Assembly (NCBI RefSeq): GCF_030818905.1
Contig: NZ_JAUTAZ010000001.1
Location: 2,356,001 to 2,420,000 of the forward strand
Direction of reading: 5' to 3'
Origin: Microbacterium sp. SORGH_AS_0888
GTDB lineage: Bacteria > Actinomycetota > Actinomycetes > Actinomycetales > Microbacteriaceae
DNA length: 64,000 bases
This document shows, one piece after another, positions 27,752 through 40,763 of the stretch (positions within the stretch are counted from its first letter, which is position 1; each line of letters starts with the position of its first letter). The position numbers were made by a program, and so were the translations under genes. Under the pieces are notes generated by a model. It ran no database searches, was not told the origin of the DNA, and saw only the letters and a program-made list of their open reading frames with translations.

Positions 27752-28906
27752 TCAGCCGATCTCGGAGATGAACTCGCTGAGGCTCGTGCCGTAGTTGATC
27801 CGGATGCAGGGCAGCGCGAGCTTGTCCGTCCCGGGCCGAACGTACCCGTGCTCTGTCGTGCGCGCCATCTCGAAACCCGCCTGCCGCAGGCCCTGCTTGG
27901 CCGTGTCGTTGTAGTGCCCGAAGGGGTACGCCATCACCTCTTTGGCGCCCAGGATCTTCGCCGACGCCTCCATGTCGGCGGCGATCTGGTCGGCCGTGTA
28001 GTTCACCATGCGACCTTTGCCGTTGGCGCCGGCCTCGTGCATGTCGTCCGTGTGCGAACGCTGCAGCACGTAGGGCGAGGGGGTCGGCTCGTGCCGCCAC
28101 TTGGTGATGACGAAGGATGTCGCCAGCAGCCTGTGCTTGTTGATGATCGGCACGCCGAGGGTCAGCCAGGTGGCGTCGGCGTCGTCGTCCGTGATGATGA
28201 CCGAGTTGCGCGGCAGGGACAGCTTGCCGTCGATGAACGCGCTCAGCTCGTCCCAGGTCGGCAGATAGAAGCGGTTGTCCGCGATGTGCGCCATCTGCGC
28301 GTCGAAGTCGGCCGTGTAGATGTAGTTGAGCTTGAGGGAGTTGTCCTCGCCGGCCGGGTTGGTCGTGAACTGGTGGTACATCAGGATCGGCACGCCCACA
28401 TCGGCCGCGGCGACGGCCGCCGGCGTCGTCCACGCGCCGTAGACCGTGATGCGCCGGTGCTCGCAGCTCACGAGGTCGGCGCCGTTGATGCGGTCGATCG
28501 TGCTCTGCGAGGCGGCGGCGGCCGGGCTCGCGTACCAGCCGGCGAAGACCGCGCCGTCGCGGTGCGGGATCGGCAGGTACTGGTAGAGGGCGCCCTGTGT
28601 CTGCAGGCGGGGCGCCTCGGCGATGCCGTCGCCGGCGAAGCTGACGGCGCAGGCGTTCGGGTCGGCGCTGGAGGCCAGCAGCGCCTCCTCCGGCGACAGG
28701 GGAGTCGGCGTCGGGCTGGGCGCGGGCGAGGAGGTCCGGGGATCCGCCGCGACCGGTTCCCCCGCGCCGGCGACGGCCCGCACCACCAGGACGGCGCCGA
28801 CCACCGCGGCCACGAGAAGCACCGCCGAGGTCGCGGTGAGCGTGAGTCGTCGCCGGCGCCGTGCGGTCATCCTTCGGGTGCGCTGCTGCTGCCGCGTCGG
28901 CTCCAT
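27752..28906 (-). CDS. Membrane-anchored polysaccharide deacetylase-like protein with an InlB-type B-repeat
   Basis: A 384-residue protein. ATG at 28906 with GGAGGAG upstream; basic N-terminus, one membrane segment (about 18-42), Ser/Pro linker. Residues about 75-165 contain DGAVFAGWY ... ITVYGAW, the pattern of Listeria-Bacteroides (InlB B) repeats. The deacetylase domain begins at VPILMYHQF (about 173). The first NodB motif, normally TFDDG, reads ITDDDAD, and the metal-His motif is SHTDDMH. Three acidic residues remain, so metal binding is possible. It likely acts on wall or extracellular glycans; catalytic competence is uncertain. Confidence 0.82.
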   Translation of the reverse strand: MEPTRQQQRTRRMTARRRRRLTLTATSAVLLVAAVVGAVLVVRAVAGAGEPVAADPRTSSPAPSPTPTPLSPEEALLASSADPNACAVSFAGDGIAEAPRLQTQGALYQYLPIPHRDGAVFAGWYASPAAAASQSTIDRINGADLVSCEHRRITVYGAWTTPAAVAAADVGVPILMYHQFTTNPAGEDNSLKLNYIYTADFDAQMAHIADNRFYLPTWDELSAFIDGKLSLPRNSVIITDDDADATWLTLGVPIINKHRLLATSFVITKWRHEPTPSPYVLQRSHTDDMHEAGANGKGRMVNYTADQIAADMEASAKILGAKEVMAYPFGHYNDTAKQGLRQAGFEMARTTEHGYVRPGTDKLALPCIRINYGTSLSEFISEIG

Positions 28907-29033
28907 CCGGTCTCCTCCGGGACGAGAGAAATCTCCCCATCCTACGTTGGACGGGTGCACGGACCCGTCAGCGCAGAGGACCGAGGTCGCGCCCGGGCGG
29001 GCTCTGCGCGGTCACCGCCTGAGGACTGTGTTG

Positions 29034-29106
29034 TGGCTCCGACCGGCATCGATCCGGTGACCTTTCGATTTTCAGTCGAACGCTCTACCAACTGAGCTAC
29101 AGAGCC
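29034..29106 (-). tRNA. tRNA-Phe (GAA), copy 2 in transcription order
   Basis: A 73-nt cloverleaf with a 7-bp acceptor stem (GGCTCTG / CGGAGCC, one G-T pair), D arm GCTC-AGTTGGTA-GAGC, and anticodon loop CTGAAAA in a TTCGA/TCGAA stem, giving GAA. CCA is not encoded. Identical to the copy at 29253-29325. Confidence 0.97.
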
Positions 29107-29192
29107 GCGCACCGAAGTGCCCGTCCATCCTAGGCCGTGGCGGCGATCCGCACATGGTCCCGCGGATCGCCGAGGTGACCCGGAAAAGGCGA

Positions 29193-29224
29193 AACCCCCG
29201 CGATGTAGAAGCTACGCGAGGGTT
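29193..29224 (-). terminator. Terminator between the two tRNA-Phe genes
   Basis: On the minus strand AACCCTCGCGTAG pairs with CATCGCGGGGGTT across a short loop, followed by TTTCGCCTTTTCC. It lies 29 nt after the Glu-Asp-Phe unit and before the second tRNA-Phe. Confidence 0.6.
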
Positions 29225-29252
29225 CCTGGGGTGAGTGTAACGCTCACCCTTG

Positions 29253-29325
29253 TGGCTCCGACCGGCATCGATCCGGTGACCTTTCGATTTTCAGTCGAAC
29301 GCTCTACCAACTGAGCTACAGAGCC
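29253..29325 (-). tRNA. tRNA-Phe (GAA), copy 1 in transcription order
   Basis: The same 73 nt as 29034-29106, with anticodon GAA in loop CTGAAAA. Probably co-transcribed with tRNA-Glu and tRNA-Asp upstream on the minus strand. Confidence 0.97.
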
Positions 29326-29357
29326 GCACGGCGATGTCTCGCCGCGTCTTACACGAA

Positions 29358-29381
29358 GGGCCCTCTTCGAGAAAAGGGCCC
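29358..29381 (-). other. Intergenic hairpin between tRNA-Asp and tRNA-Phe
   Basis: GGGCCC arms extended by partial A/T pairing around a TTTTCTCGAAGA centre. Probably a processing or attenuating structure within the tRNA transcript. Confidence 0.4.
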
Positions 29382-29392
29382 GTCGCTTGGAG

Positions 29393-29466
29393 CGACCCTG
29401 ACGGGACTTGAACCCGCGACCTCCGCCGTGACAGGGCGGCACGCTAACCAACTGCGCTACAGGGCC
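29393..29466 (-). tRNA. tRNA-Asp (GTC)
   Basis: A 74-nt cloverleaf with acceptor GGCCCTG / CAGGGTC. The anticodon loop CTGTCAC in a CCGCC/GGCGG stem gives GTC. CCA not encoded. Confidence 0.97.
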
Positions 29467-29494
29467 ATGCTTGTTGAGTTGTGTTCGGAATCTG

Positions 29495-29567
29495 TGACCC
29501 CAACGGGATTCGAACCCGTGCTACCGCCGTGAAAGGGCGGCGTCCTAGGCCGCTAAACGATGGGGCC
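29495..29567 (-). tRNA. tRNA-Glu (TTC)
   Basis: A 73-nt cloverleaf with acceptor GGCCCCA / TGGGGTC. The anticodon loop CTTTCAC in a CCGCC/GGCGG stem gives TTC. First tRNA of the minus-strand cluster. CCA not encoded. Confidence 0.97.
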
Positions 29568-29799
29568 GAGTGAAACCCCGAATCCGGAGACCCGGCGCTC
29601 ACGCTTACCGACGCTCAAGCATACGGTCTGGCGCCGCAAATCCCTAATCGGGCTCGACGCGGGCCCGCGCGCCTGGCCGGGCAACTGCTCGACGCGGGCG
29701 AGGATGACGGGGGCGCAGGTGCCGGCATCCGCTTCTCCCGTTGCGGATGGGACGGATGTTGCTACTGTTGTTCGAGTTACACGACCGAGGGGTGTGCGC

Positions 29800-31200
29800 A
29801 TGCGCGATCACATCGACCCGACCGAAGAGTGCGACTGCGCCCCCTCCGGGCGGGAACGACGCACCATGTGGTCCGCCGTCGACCGCCGCACGGCGCTCGG
29901 CATCGGCGCGTTCGGCGCGATCGCCCTCGCTGGCGTCGGCGCCTCGGTCGTCTCCTCGTCCTCCTCCGCGTTCGCGATCGAGGGCTATCCCTCGTGGGAC
30001 GACGTGCAGGCCGCCAAGGCCAACGAGGCGGCCAAGGCCTCCGAGATCGCGCGCATCCAGCAGCTCATCTCCGACCTGCAGGCGGACGTCGCCAACAAGC
30101 AGGCGATCGCGAAACAGAAGAGCGATGAGTTCTTCGCGGCGCAGCAGGCGTTCTTCGACGCCGGTGTCACCGCCGACCAGCTCCAGTCCCAGGCCGATCA
30201 GCAGTCGAGCAAGGCGGTGGATGCCGCGAACAAGGCCGGCCGCGTCGCCGCGCAGCTCTACCGCAGCGGAGGCGACGGCACCTCGCTGCAGCTGTTCCTC
30301 GCCGGGTCCGCGGCCAGCGCGGACGACCTGCTCGCCCGGCTGGGAACGATGGACAAGCTCCTCGAGCGCAATCAGGCGGTCTATGCGGACGCCGTCACGG
30401 CCCGCAACTCCGCGCAGTCGCTGACCGACAAGGCCAAGGTCGCCCGCGACGAGCGCGACCGCCTCCAGAAGGCCGCGGACGCGGCGATGCAGGACGCACA
30501 GCAGGCGGCGCAGGCCGCGGAGGACGCCCTCGCCGCCCAGAACGCCAACCTCGGCACCCTGCAGGCGCAGCTCGCGGCGCTGCAGGACGACACCGCGAAG
30601 ACCGTCGCCGACTACCAGGCCGGTGTCGAGGAGCAGAAGCGTCGCGACGCCGCGGCTGCGGCTGCGGCCGCCGCCGCGGCGGAAGCGGCGCGCCAGGCCG
30701 CCGCCGCAGCGGCTGCCGCGAACAGCGGCGGTGGTGGCGGGGGCGGCGACAGCGGCGGTGGCGGTGGTGGCGGCGGCGACTGGGTCCGGCCTTCCGGCGG
30801 AGGCGTCAGCTCGAACTACGGCCAGCGCTACGGTCAGTGCGGACCGGACTACTGCGCCAGCAGCTTCCACTACGGCGTCGACCTCGCCCCGGGGTGCTGG
30901 GGAGACATCTACGCCGCGCACTCCGGCACGGTCGTCTACGCCGGCTACAACGGCGGCTACGGCAACTACATCAAGATCGACCACGGTGACGGCACCGGCT
31001 CGGGTTACGCCCACATCGTCGACGGCGGGATCTACGTCGGGCGCGGTCAGTGGGTCAGCGCAGGGCAGCGCATCGCCTCGGTCGGCAACACCGGCAACTC
31101 CTTCGGCTGCCACCTCCACTTCGAGGTCTACGTCGGGAGCAGCATCGTCAACCCGCAGGTCTTCATGCAGCAGCACGGCGTGTGGATCGGCTACGAATGA
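29800..31200 (+). CDS. Secreted M23 peptidase with N-terminal coiled coil (cell-wall endopeptidase)
   Basis: A 466-residue protein. The N-terminus contains DRRTALGIGAFGAIALAGV, a twin-arginine-like signal ending near ASAFA (about residue 66). An Ala-rich coiled coil covers about residues 75-300, followed by a Gly-rich linker (about 310-328). The C-terminal M23/LytM domain (about 330-466) has the zinc motifs HYGVDLA and HLHFEVY. The layout is that of divisome or wall-remodelling endopeptidases whose coiled coil gates activity. ATG at 29800 with CGAGGGG upstream; an in-frame GTG lies at 29794. TACTGT near 29763 is a candidate -10 box. Confidence 0.9.
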   Translation: MRDHIDPTEECDCAPSGRERRTMWSAVDRRTALGIGAFGAIALAGVGASVVSSSSSAFAIEGYPSWDDVQAAKANEAAKASEIARIQQLISDLQADVANKQAIAKQKSDEFFAAQQAFFDAGVTADQLQSQADQQSSKAVDAANKAGRVAAQLYRSGGDGTSLQLFLAGSAASADDLLARLGTMDKLLERNQAVYADAVTARNSAQSLTDKAKVARDERDRLQKAADAAMQDAQQAAQAAEDALAAQNANLGTLQAQLAALQDDTAKTVADYQAGVEEQKRRDAAAAAAAAAAAEAARQAAAAAAAANSGGGGGGGDSGGGGGGGGDWVRPSGGGVSSNYGQRYGQCGPDYCASSFHYGVDLAPGCWGDIYAAHSGTVVYAGYNGGYGNYIKIDHGDGTGSGYAHIVDGGIYVGRGQWVSAGQRIASVGNTGNSFGCHLHFEVYVGSSIVNPQVFMQQHGVWIGYE

Positions 31201-31235
31201 TCCACGCCGGCCGATGAGGCCGCACGGGAACGAGA

Positions 31236-31271
31236 AAGCCGGCGTCGGCCCCGAGGGGCGGACGCCGGCTT
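31236..31271. terminator. Bidirectional terminator between the M23 gene and ppa
   Basis: A perfect 11-bp stem AAGCCGGCGTC / GACGCCGGCTT with an inner GGCCCC/GGGGC pairing. The two genes converge here. On the minus strand the stem is followed by TCTCGTT. Confidence 0.7.
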
Positions 31272-31288
31272 CGTCGTGATCCCGCCGC

Positions 31289-31822
31289 TCAGAGCGTGTT
31301 GGGGGCTTCGCCCTCGCCCTGCGTCTTGGTCTGCCCGTCGTGGTGGGCGAACCGCTCGAAGGCCTCGGCCACGAGGCGCTCGGCCTCGGCCGCGTCGGCC
31401 CATTCGTCGACCTTGACCCACTTGTTCGGCTCGAGGTCCTTGTAGTGCTCGAAGAAGTGCGAGATCTCCTTCTTGGTCCAGTCGTCGATGTCGCCGACGT
31501 CCTGGATGTGATCCCAGCGCGGATCCTTCGCGAGGACCGCCACGACCTTGTCGTCGCCGCCGGCCTCGTCGCTCATCTTCAGCACGCCGACCGGGCGCAC
31601 CTTGGCGAGGATCCCCGGGTACAGGTCGCGATCCAGGAGCACCAGCACGTCGAGGGGGTCGCCGTCCTCGCCGAGCGTGTTCTCGAAGAACCCGTAGTTG
31701 GCCGGGTAGCCGAAGACGGTGTAGAGGATGCGGTCGAGGAACACACGGCCCGTGCCGTGGTCGACCTCGTACTTCACGCGGCTGCCGCGCGGGATCTCGA
31801 TGACGGCGTCGTACGCGCCCAT
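31289..31822 (-). CDS. ppa: Inorganic pyrophosphatase
   Basis: A 177-residue family I soluble pyrophosphatase hydrolysing PPi to two Pi. Active-site markers: [21 protein letters not shown] and the Mg2+ signature [10 protein letters not shown] (three Asp). The C-terminal tail after about residue 160 is a short acidic/polar extension. ATG at 31822 with GAAGGAG. Placement beside tilS-hpt-ftsH is the usual actinobacterial order. Confidence 0.97.
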   Translation of the reverse strand: MGAYDAVIEIPRGSRVKYEVDHGTGRVFLDRILYTVFGYPANYGFFENTLGEDGDPLDVLVLLDRDLYPGILAKVRPVGVLKMSDEAGGDDKVVAVLAKDPRWDHIQDVGDIDDWTKKEISHFFEHYKDLEPNKWVKVDEWADAAEAERLVAEAFERFAHHDGQTKTQGEGEAPNTL

Positions 31823-31940
31823 ACTCTGAACTCCTTCGGAAGGGGTGGATGCCGCGACCAGCCTAGTGCGACGTCCTCGCGGGCCGTGAGAGACCGGTCC
31901 CGGGCCTCTCGGCTCGGTTCGGCGCGGTGGAGCGAGGGGA

Positions 31941-31946
31941 TACGGT
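31941..31946 (+). promoter_or_regulatory. Leaderless -10 box (TACGGT) of tilS
   Basis: TACGGT, 6 nt, then the GTG at 31953. Confidence 0.7.
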
Positions 31947-31952
31947 GAGGGA

Positions 31953-32939
31953 GTGGCCCCGCATCCCGCCGTCGCCGAGATCCGTCGACACGTGCGCGCG
32001 GCGCTGGAGGCGTCCGAGCCCTCTCCGGTGCTCGTCGCTCTCTCCGGCGGGGCGGACTCGCTCGCGCTCGCCGCGGCCGTCGCGTTCGAGGCGCCCAAGC
32101 TCGGCCTCCCGGCGATCGCGGTGACGGTCGACCACGGGCTGCAGCCCGACTCGGCCGCCGTCGCGTCCGCGGCGGCCGCCGCCGCGGGTGCGCTCGGGCT
32201 CGACGCGCGGATCGTCCGCGTCTCCGTCGGCGGGGAAGGCGGGCCCGAGGCCGCGGCGCGGATCGCGCGGTACGCGGCTCTGCGCGACACCGCCGGGGAG
32301 GTCGGCGCGCGTGCCGTCCTCCTGGCGCACACGCTCGACGACCAGGCCGAGACCGTCCTGCTGGGGCTCGCACGCGGCTCGGGGGCGACGAGCCTGGCCG
32401 GGATGGCCCCCGACCGGACCGAGGACGGCGTGCGCTGGATGCGGCCGCTCCTCGCGGTGCGCCGGGAGACGACCGTCGCGGCCTGCCGGGCGCAGGGCCT
32501 CGAGCCCTGGCACGATCCCCACAACGACGATCCCCGGTTCACGCGCGTGCGGGTGCGCCGCCGCATCCTGCCGCTGCTGGAGGACGAGCTCGGCCCCGGC
32601 GTCGCGGAGGCACTCGCGCGCACCGCCGAGCAGCTGCGGGAGGACGCCGAGGCCTTCGCCGAGATGATCGAGGAGACGATCGAGGACATCGTCGAGCACG
32701 CGGAGGCGGGCATCGCCGTCTCGGTCGCGGCGCTCGCGGCGAACCCGCCCGCGTTGCGGCACCGCATCATCCGCCACGTCGTGGCCAGTGAGTTCCACGT
32801 CTCCCTCACCCGCACGCAGACGCTCGAGGTCGCTCGCCTGGTGACGGACTGGCGGGGACAGGGCCCGATCGACCTTCCGGGGTGCCGCGCCGCCCGTGTC
32901 GGCGGCCGCATCGAGATCACCGCGCACGCGGACCTCTGA
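31953..32939 (+). CDS. tilS: tRNA(Ile)-lysidine synthase
   Basis: A 328-residue N-type ATP pyrophosphatase that changes C34 to lysidine in tRNA-Ile(CAU). The PP-loop LSGGADS is near residue 30, and [19 protein letters not shown] is the conserved substrate-binding helix. The C-terminal part is short, as in actinobacterial TilS. Leaderless GTG start. It precedes hpt by 54 nt. Confidence 0.95.
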   Translation: MAPHPAVAEIRRHVRAALEASEPSPVLVALSGGADSLALAAAVAFEAPKLGLPAIAVTVDHGLQPDSAAVASAAAAAAGALGLDARIVRVSVGGEGGPEAAARIARYAALRDTAGEVGARAVLLAHTLDDQAETVLLGLARGSGATSLAGMAPDRTEDGVRWMRPLLAVRRETTVAACRAQGLEPWHDPHNDDPRFTRVRVRRRILPLLEDELGPGVAEALARTAEQLREDAEAFAEMIEETIEDIVEHAEAGIAVSVAALAANPPALRHRIIRHVVASEFHVSLTRTQTLEVARLVTDWRGQGPIDLPGCRAARVGGRIEITAHADL

Positions 32940-32981
32940 CGGATCGCCCCGCCCCCGTCGCGAGCCCTCACCGCGAGCGCC

Positions 32982-32987
32982 TAACAT
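32982..32987 (+). promoter_or_regulatory. Leaderless -10 box (TAACAT) of hpt
   Basis: TAACAT, 6 nt, then the ATG at 32994. Confidence 0.7.
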
Positions 32988-32993
32988 CGAGGG

Positions 32994-33545
<552 letters not shown>

Positions 33546-33666
33546 TGTCCAGCCTCTGTACGCCGTGGGCGAATGCACAGACGCGGCATAGCGGGCGCAC
33601 GCTACCCTGAGACGATCCGCCACCGGTGGGCTCGTCGAGGAAAGGGCCGGGGTTCGCCCCCGCACA

Positions 33667-35673
<2,007 letters not shown>

Positions 35674-35682
35674 GCTCGGCCG

Positions 35683-36273
35683 ATGGCCGTCGACCGTGAG
35701 CGCATCGCCCTGCTCGTCCGTGATCTTCTCGAGGCCATCGGGGAGGACCCGGACCGTCCCGGCCTGACCCAGACCCCGAGCCGCGTCGCCGACGCCTATG
35801 CGGAGTTCTTCTCCGGTGTGGGGCAGGATGCGGCCGAGCCGCTGCAGCACACGATCTCGGTCTCGCGGGGCCCCGCGCCCGAGACGTCCCCCTCCGGCGC
35901 GGTGATGCTGCGCGACATCCTCTTCCGTTCCACCTGCGAGCACCATCTGCTCCCGTTCCGCGGGCGGGCGCACATCGCCTACCTGCCGGGCGAGCGCGTC
36001 GTGGGGCTCGGAGCGCTGCCGAAGGTCGTGGACGTGCTGGCGGCGCGGCCCCAGGTCCAGGAGCGACTGGGCGAGCAGATCGCGGACACGATCGACCACG
36101 CACTGGCGCCTCGCGGGGTGCTCGTCATCCTCGACGCGTCGCACGAGTGCGTGACGATGCGCGGCGGCCGGCAGCCGGTCGCGACGACGGTGACGGTCGC
36201 GGCGCGCGGCGAGTACGTCGAGCCCGCCGCGCGGGCGGAGCTGGTCGCGCTGATCGGCCCGGGGGGCGCATGA
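35683..36273 (+). CDS. folE: GTP cyclohydrolase I
   Basis: A 196-residue enzyme for the first folate step, GTP to 7,8-dihydroneopterin triphosphate. Zinc and active-site residues are in FRSTCEHHLLPF (about 84-93) and ECVTMRGGRQP (second Cys, about 153). First gene of a tightly overlapping folE-folP-folB-folK operon; its stop overlaps the folP ATG (ATGA). Confidence 0.97.
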   Translation: MAVDRERIALLVRDLLEAIGEDPDRPGLTQTPSRVADAYAEFFSGVGQDAAEPLQHTISVSRGPAPETSPSGAVMLRDILFRSTCEHHLLPFRGRAHIAYLPGERVVGLGALPKVVDVLAARPQVQERLGEQIADTIDHALAPRGVLVILDASHECVTMRGGRQPVATTVTVAARGEYVEPAARAELVALIGPGGA

Positions 36274-37073
36274 GCTGTCTCATCATGGGGATCGTCAACG
36301 TGACCCCCGACTCGTTCAGCGACGGGGGCCGCTACCTCGACGCGGACGCCGCGATCGCCCAGGGGCTGCTGCTGCTGTCCCAGGGCGCCGACCTGCTCGA
36401 CGTCGGCGGCGAGTCGACGCGACCGGGCTCCGAGCGCGTCCCGGTCGAGGTGGAGCAGGAGCGCGTGCTGCCCGTCATCGCGGCGCTCGCCGCCGCCGGC
36501 GCGACCGTGAGCGTCGACACGATGAACGCGGCGACCGCGGGCGCCGCCGTCGCCGCCGGCGCCCGCATCGTCAACGACGTGTCCGGCGGCCTCGCCGACC
36601 CCGACATGCTTCCCGCCGTCGCCGCCACCGACGCCGACATCGCGCTCGGTCACTGGCGCGGTCACTCCTCCGACATGTACGCGCGGGCCGAGTACGGCGA
36701 CGTCGTGCGAGAGGTCTCGGCCGAGCTCGCCGGTCGCGTCGAGGCAGCCGCTGCGGCCGGCATCGCCCCCTCCCGGCTCATCCTCGACCCCGGGATCGGG
36801 TTCGGCAAGCGCGGCGCCCAGAACTGGGAGGTGCTGCGGGCACTGCCGCAGCTGACCGGCATCGGCTCCCGCGTGCTCGTGGGCGCGAGCCGGAAGCGCT
36901 TCCTCGGCGACCTGCTCGGCGGCGATGCCGCGGTCGAGCGTCGCGACCTGGCGACGGCGGTCACGAGCGCGCTGGCGGCACGCGAGGGCGCCTGGGCCGT
37001 GCGCGTCCACGACGTCGTCTCGACGCGCGATGCGCTGCTGGTCGAGGCCGCCTGGCGGAAGGGACACGCATGA
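36270..37073 (+). CDS. folP: Dihydropteroate synthase
   Basis: A 267-residue TIM-barrel enzyme joining p-aminobenzoate to hydroxymethyl-dihydropterin diphosphate; the sulfonamide target. MGIVNVTPDSFSDGG, DVGGESTRPG and the pterin/phosphate loop GASRKRF are present. Starts at 36270 by ATGA overlap with folE, and its own stop overlaps folB in the same way. Confidence 0.97.
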   Translation: MSCLIMGIVNVTPDSFSDGGRYLDADAAIAQGLLLLSQGADLLDVGGESTRPGSERVPVEVEQERVLPVIAALAAAGATVSVDTMNAATAGAAVAAGARIVNDVSGGLADPDMLPAVAATDADIALGHWRGHSSDMYARAEYGDVVREVSAELAGRVEAAAAAGIAPSRLILDPGIGFGKRGAQNWEVLRALPQLTGIGSRVLVGASRKRFLGDLLGGDAAVERRDLATAVTSALAAREGAWAVRVHDVVSTRDALLVEAAWRKGHA

Positions 37074-37435
37074 ACGGCGACCGCATCACCCTCACCGGCC
37101 TGCGCGGCCGCGGCTTCCACGGGGTGTTCCCCGAGGAGCGACGGGAGGGGCAGGAGTTCGTGGTCGATGTCGAGATCACGCTCGACACCCGTCCGGCCGC
37201 CCGCAGCGACGACGTCGCCGACACGGTGCACTACGGCGAGGTCGCGGAGGATGTCGTCGCGGTCGTCACCGGCGACCCCGTCGACCTGGTCGAGACGCTC
37301 GCCCAACGCATCGCGGACGCCGTGCTGGCTCGCCCCGCGGTGGAGGCCGTCCGGGTGACCGTCCACAAGCCCGGTGCGCCCATCACGGTGCCGTTCGCGG
37401 ACGTCGCCGTCACGATCGAGCGGGCGCGACCGTGA
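37070..37435 (+). CDS. folB: Dihydroneopterin aldolase
   Basis: A 121-residue enzyme splitting dihydroneopterin to hydroxymethyl-dihydropterin and glycolaldehyde. GLRGRGFHGVFPEERREGQ contains the catalytic Glu region. DTVHYGEVAE and VHKPGAPI (catalytic Lys) match the family. ATGA overlap with folP; its stop overlaps the folK GTG (GTGA). Confidence 0.96.
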   Translation: MNGDRITLTGLRGRGFHGVFPEERREGQEFVVDVEITLDTRPAARSDDVADTVHYGEVAEDVVAVVTGDPVDLVETLAQRIADAVLARPAVEAVRVTVHKPGAPITVPFADVAVTIERARP

Positions 37436-37938
37436 ACCGACGGCTGGCGCAGGGCCTCCGGTCGCAGACGGCGGTCGTCGCCTTCGGCGCCAACCTCGGC
37501 GACCGCGCTGCGACCATCGAGGCCGCCGCGGCGGAGCTGCGCGCGCTGCCGCTCGTCGACGACGTCCGTCTCGCGCCGGCCGTCTCCTCGGTCGCCGTCA
37601 AGCCCGATGGGCCGGATGTCGAGGCGCCGGGGTACCTGAACACCGTCGCGCTCGTGCGGACCCGTCTCGCGCCGTCCGTGCTCCTGGCCTGCCTGCACGA
37701 GATCGAGCGTCGGCACGGCCGTGTGCGTGTGGAGCGCTGGGGCGACCGCACGCTCGACCTGGATCTGATCGCCTACGGCGAGGTGCGCTCGACCGAGCCC
37801 GCGCTCGTCCTGCCGCATCCCCACGCCGCGGAGCGGGACTTCGTCCTCCGGCCATGGCTCGCTCTCGACCCGGAGGCCGAGCTGCCCGGCAGCGGCCGGG
37901 TGTCCCGGCTGCTCGCCACGATCGAGGGAGCCGCGTGA
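37432..37938 (+). CDS. folK: 2-amino-4-hydroxy-6-hydroxymethyldihydropteridine diphosphokinase
   Basis: A 168-residue HPPK that transfers pyrophosphate from ATP to hydroxymethyl-dihydropterin. FGANLGDR opens the fold, RWGDRTLDLDLI holds the Mg2+ Asp pair, and LPHPHAAERDFVLRPW is the terminal signature. GTG start by 4-nt overlap with folB. Completes the folate block. Confidence 0.96.
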   Translation: MNRRLAQGLRSQTAVVAFGANLGDRAATIEAAAAELRALPLVDDVRLAPAVSSVAVKPDGPDVEAPGYLNTVALVRTRLAPSVLLACLHEIERRHGRVRVERWGDRTLDLDLIAYGEVRSTEPALVLPHPHAAERDFVLRPWLALDPEAELPGSGRVSRLLATIEGAA

Positions 37939-38432
37939 AGCGCACCAACCCCGCCGTTCTCGTCATCGCGGCCGTGCTCGGCGGCGGAGTCGGCTTCCTG
38001 ATCGACCAGCTGCTGACCAGCGGCGGCGCCGCGACCGTCGCCCCGCACATCTCCATGGCCCTCGTGCTCGCGCTCGTCGGCGTCGTCGTGCTCGCCTTCG
38101 CGATCCCGATCCGCCGTGCCATACAGGGCAGGTCCCAGGTGCCCATCGACCCGTTCCGTGCGCTGCGGGTCGTCGTGCTGGCGAAGGCGTCGAGCCTCGT
38201 CGGCGCCGCGCTCGGCGGCGGCGCGCTCGGGCTTCTGGTCTTCCTCCTGACCCGTCCCGTCACGCCGTCGGTAGAGTCGATGACGACACTGATCGCCACG
38301 GTCGTGGCCAGCGCCTGGCTGGTCGCGGCGGCGTTGATCGCCGAACACCTGTGCATCATCCGGAAGGACGACGACGATCACGAACCCGGATCAGACGACC
38401 CCGGACCCGGCGTCACCCCGTCCCACCACTGA
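37935..38432 (+). CDS. DUF3180 membrane protein
   Basis: A 165-residue protein with four hydrophobic helices (about 8-25, 38-56, 82-105, 120-140), matching the DUF3180 protein found after folK in actinobacteria. The tail is acidic (IRKDDDDHEPGSDD). GTG start overlaps the folK stop. Role unknown. The next gene probably begins inside its last 56 nt. Confidence 0.85.
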   Translation: MKRTNPAVLVIAAVLGGGVGFLIDQLLTSGGAATVAPHISMALVLALVGVVVLAFAIPIRRAIQGRSQVPIDPFRALRVVVLAKASSLVGAALGGGALGLLVFLLTRPVTPSVESMTTLIATVVASAWLVAAALIAEHLCIIRKDDDDHEPGSDDPGPGVTPSHH

Positions 38433-38972
38433 CGTCGGGCTCGCCGCGCTGCTGGACGCCGACACCTACGCCGGGTTCCTGGAGTCGCGGTCGCCGAACC
38501 GTCTGCCCGCCGACGGCGAGGGGTGGCACCGCATCTCGCGTCGCTACCTGTGGACGCAGCTCATCACGACGGGCGCCCTCCTCGCGGCCGTCGCGGTCGC
38601 CGCTCCCGTCGTCGCTGCGCTCGTCGGGCAGCCGTGGCCGCTGGTCCCCGGCGCCGTCCTGGCGGTGCTCCTCCTGGGCGAGCTCGTCATCCTCCCGCGG
38701 CGGGTGCGCTCGATCGGATACCGCCTGCGCGACGACGACCTCGAGTTCCGGCGCGGCATCCTGTGGCAGCGCCAGGTCGCCGTCCCGTACGGGCGGATGC
38801 AGCTCATCGACATCACGCACGGGCCGCTGGACCGCGGGTTCCGCATCGCGCAGCTGAAGTTCGTCACGGCGGCGGCGTCGAGCGCGGTCGTGATCCCGGG
38901 GCTCGACCAGTCGGCCGCCGAGGCGCTGCGCGACCACCTCGTGCGGGTCGCAGAGAACCGGCGCACCGGGCT

Positions 38973-38976
<4 letters not shown>
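38377..38976 (+). CDS. Membrane PH-like (bPH2/YdbS-type) protein with a non-standard start
   Basis: The frame shows two hydrophobic helices and then a bacterial PH domain (GYRLRDDDLEFRRGILWQ ... VPYGRMQLIDITHGPLDR). Back to the in-frame stop at 38335-38337 there is no ATG, GTG or TTG before the GTG at 38665, which would remove the helices. GGAAGGA (38362-38368) lies 8 nt before an in-frame ATC at 38377, so an ATC start (199 residues) is my best guess; CTG at 38449 is the alternative. The gene is coupled to the larger PH protein that follows (GTGA overlap). It probably forms a membrane complex with it. Confidence 0.75.

Positions 38977-40759
<1,783 letters not shown>

Positions 40760-40763
<4 letters not shown>

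Noticed and set aside
29038..29100. Repeated peptide VAPTGIDPVTFRFSVERSTN in two plus-strand frames
   Set aside because: It is the translation of the reverse complement of the two tRNA-Phe genes, not a protein repeat.
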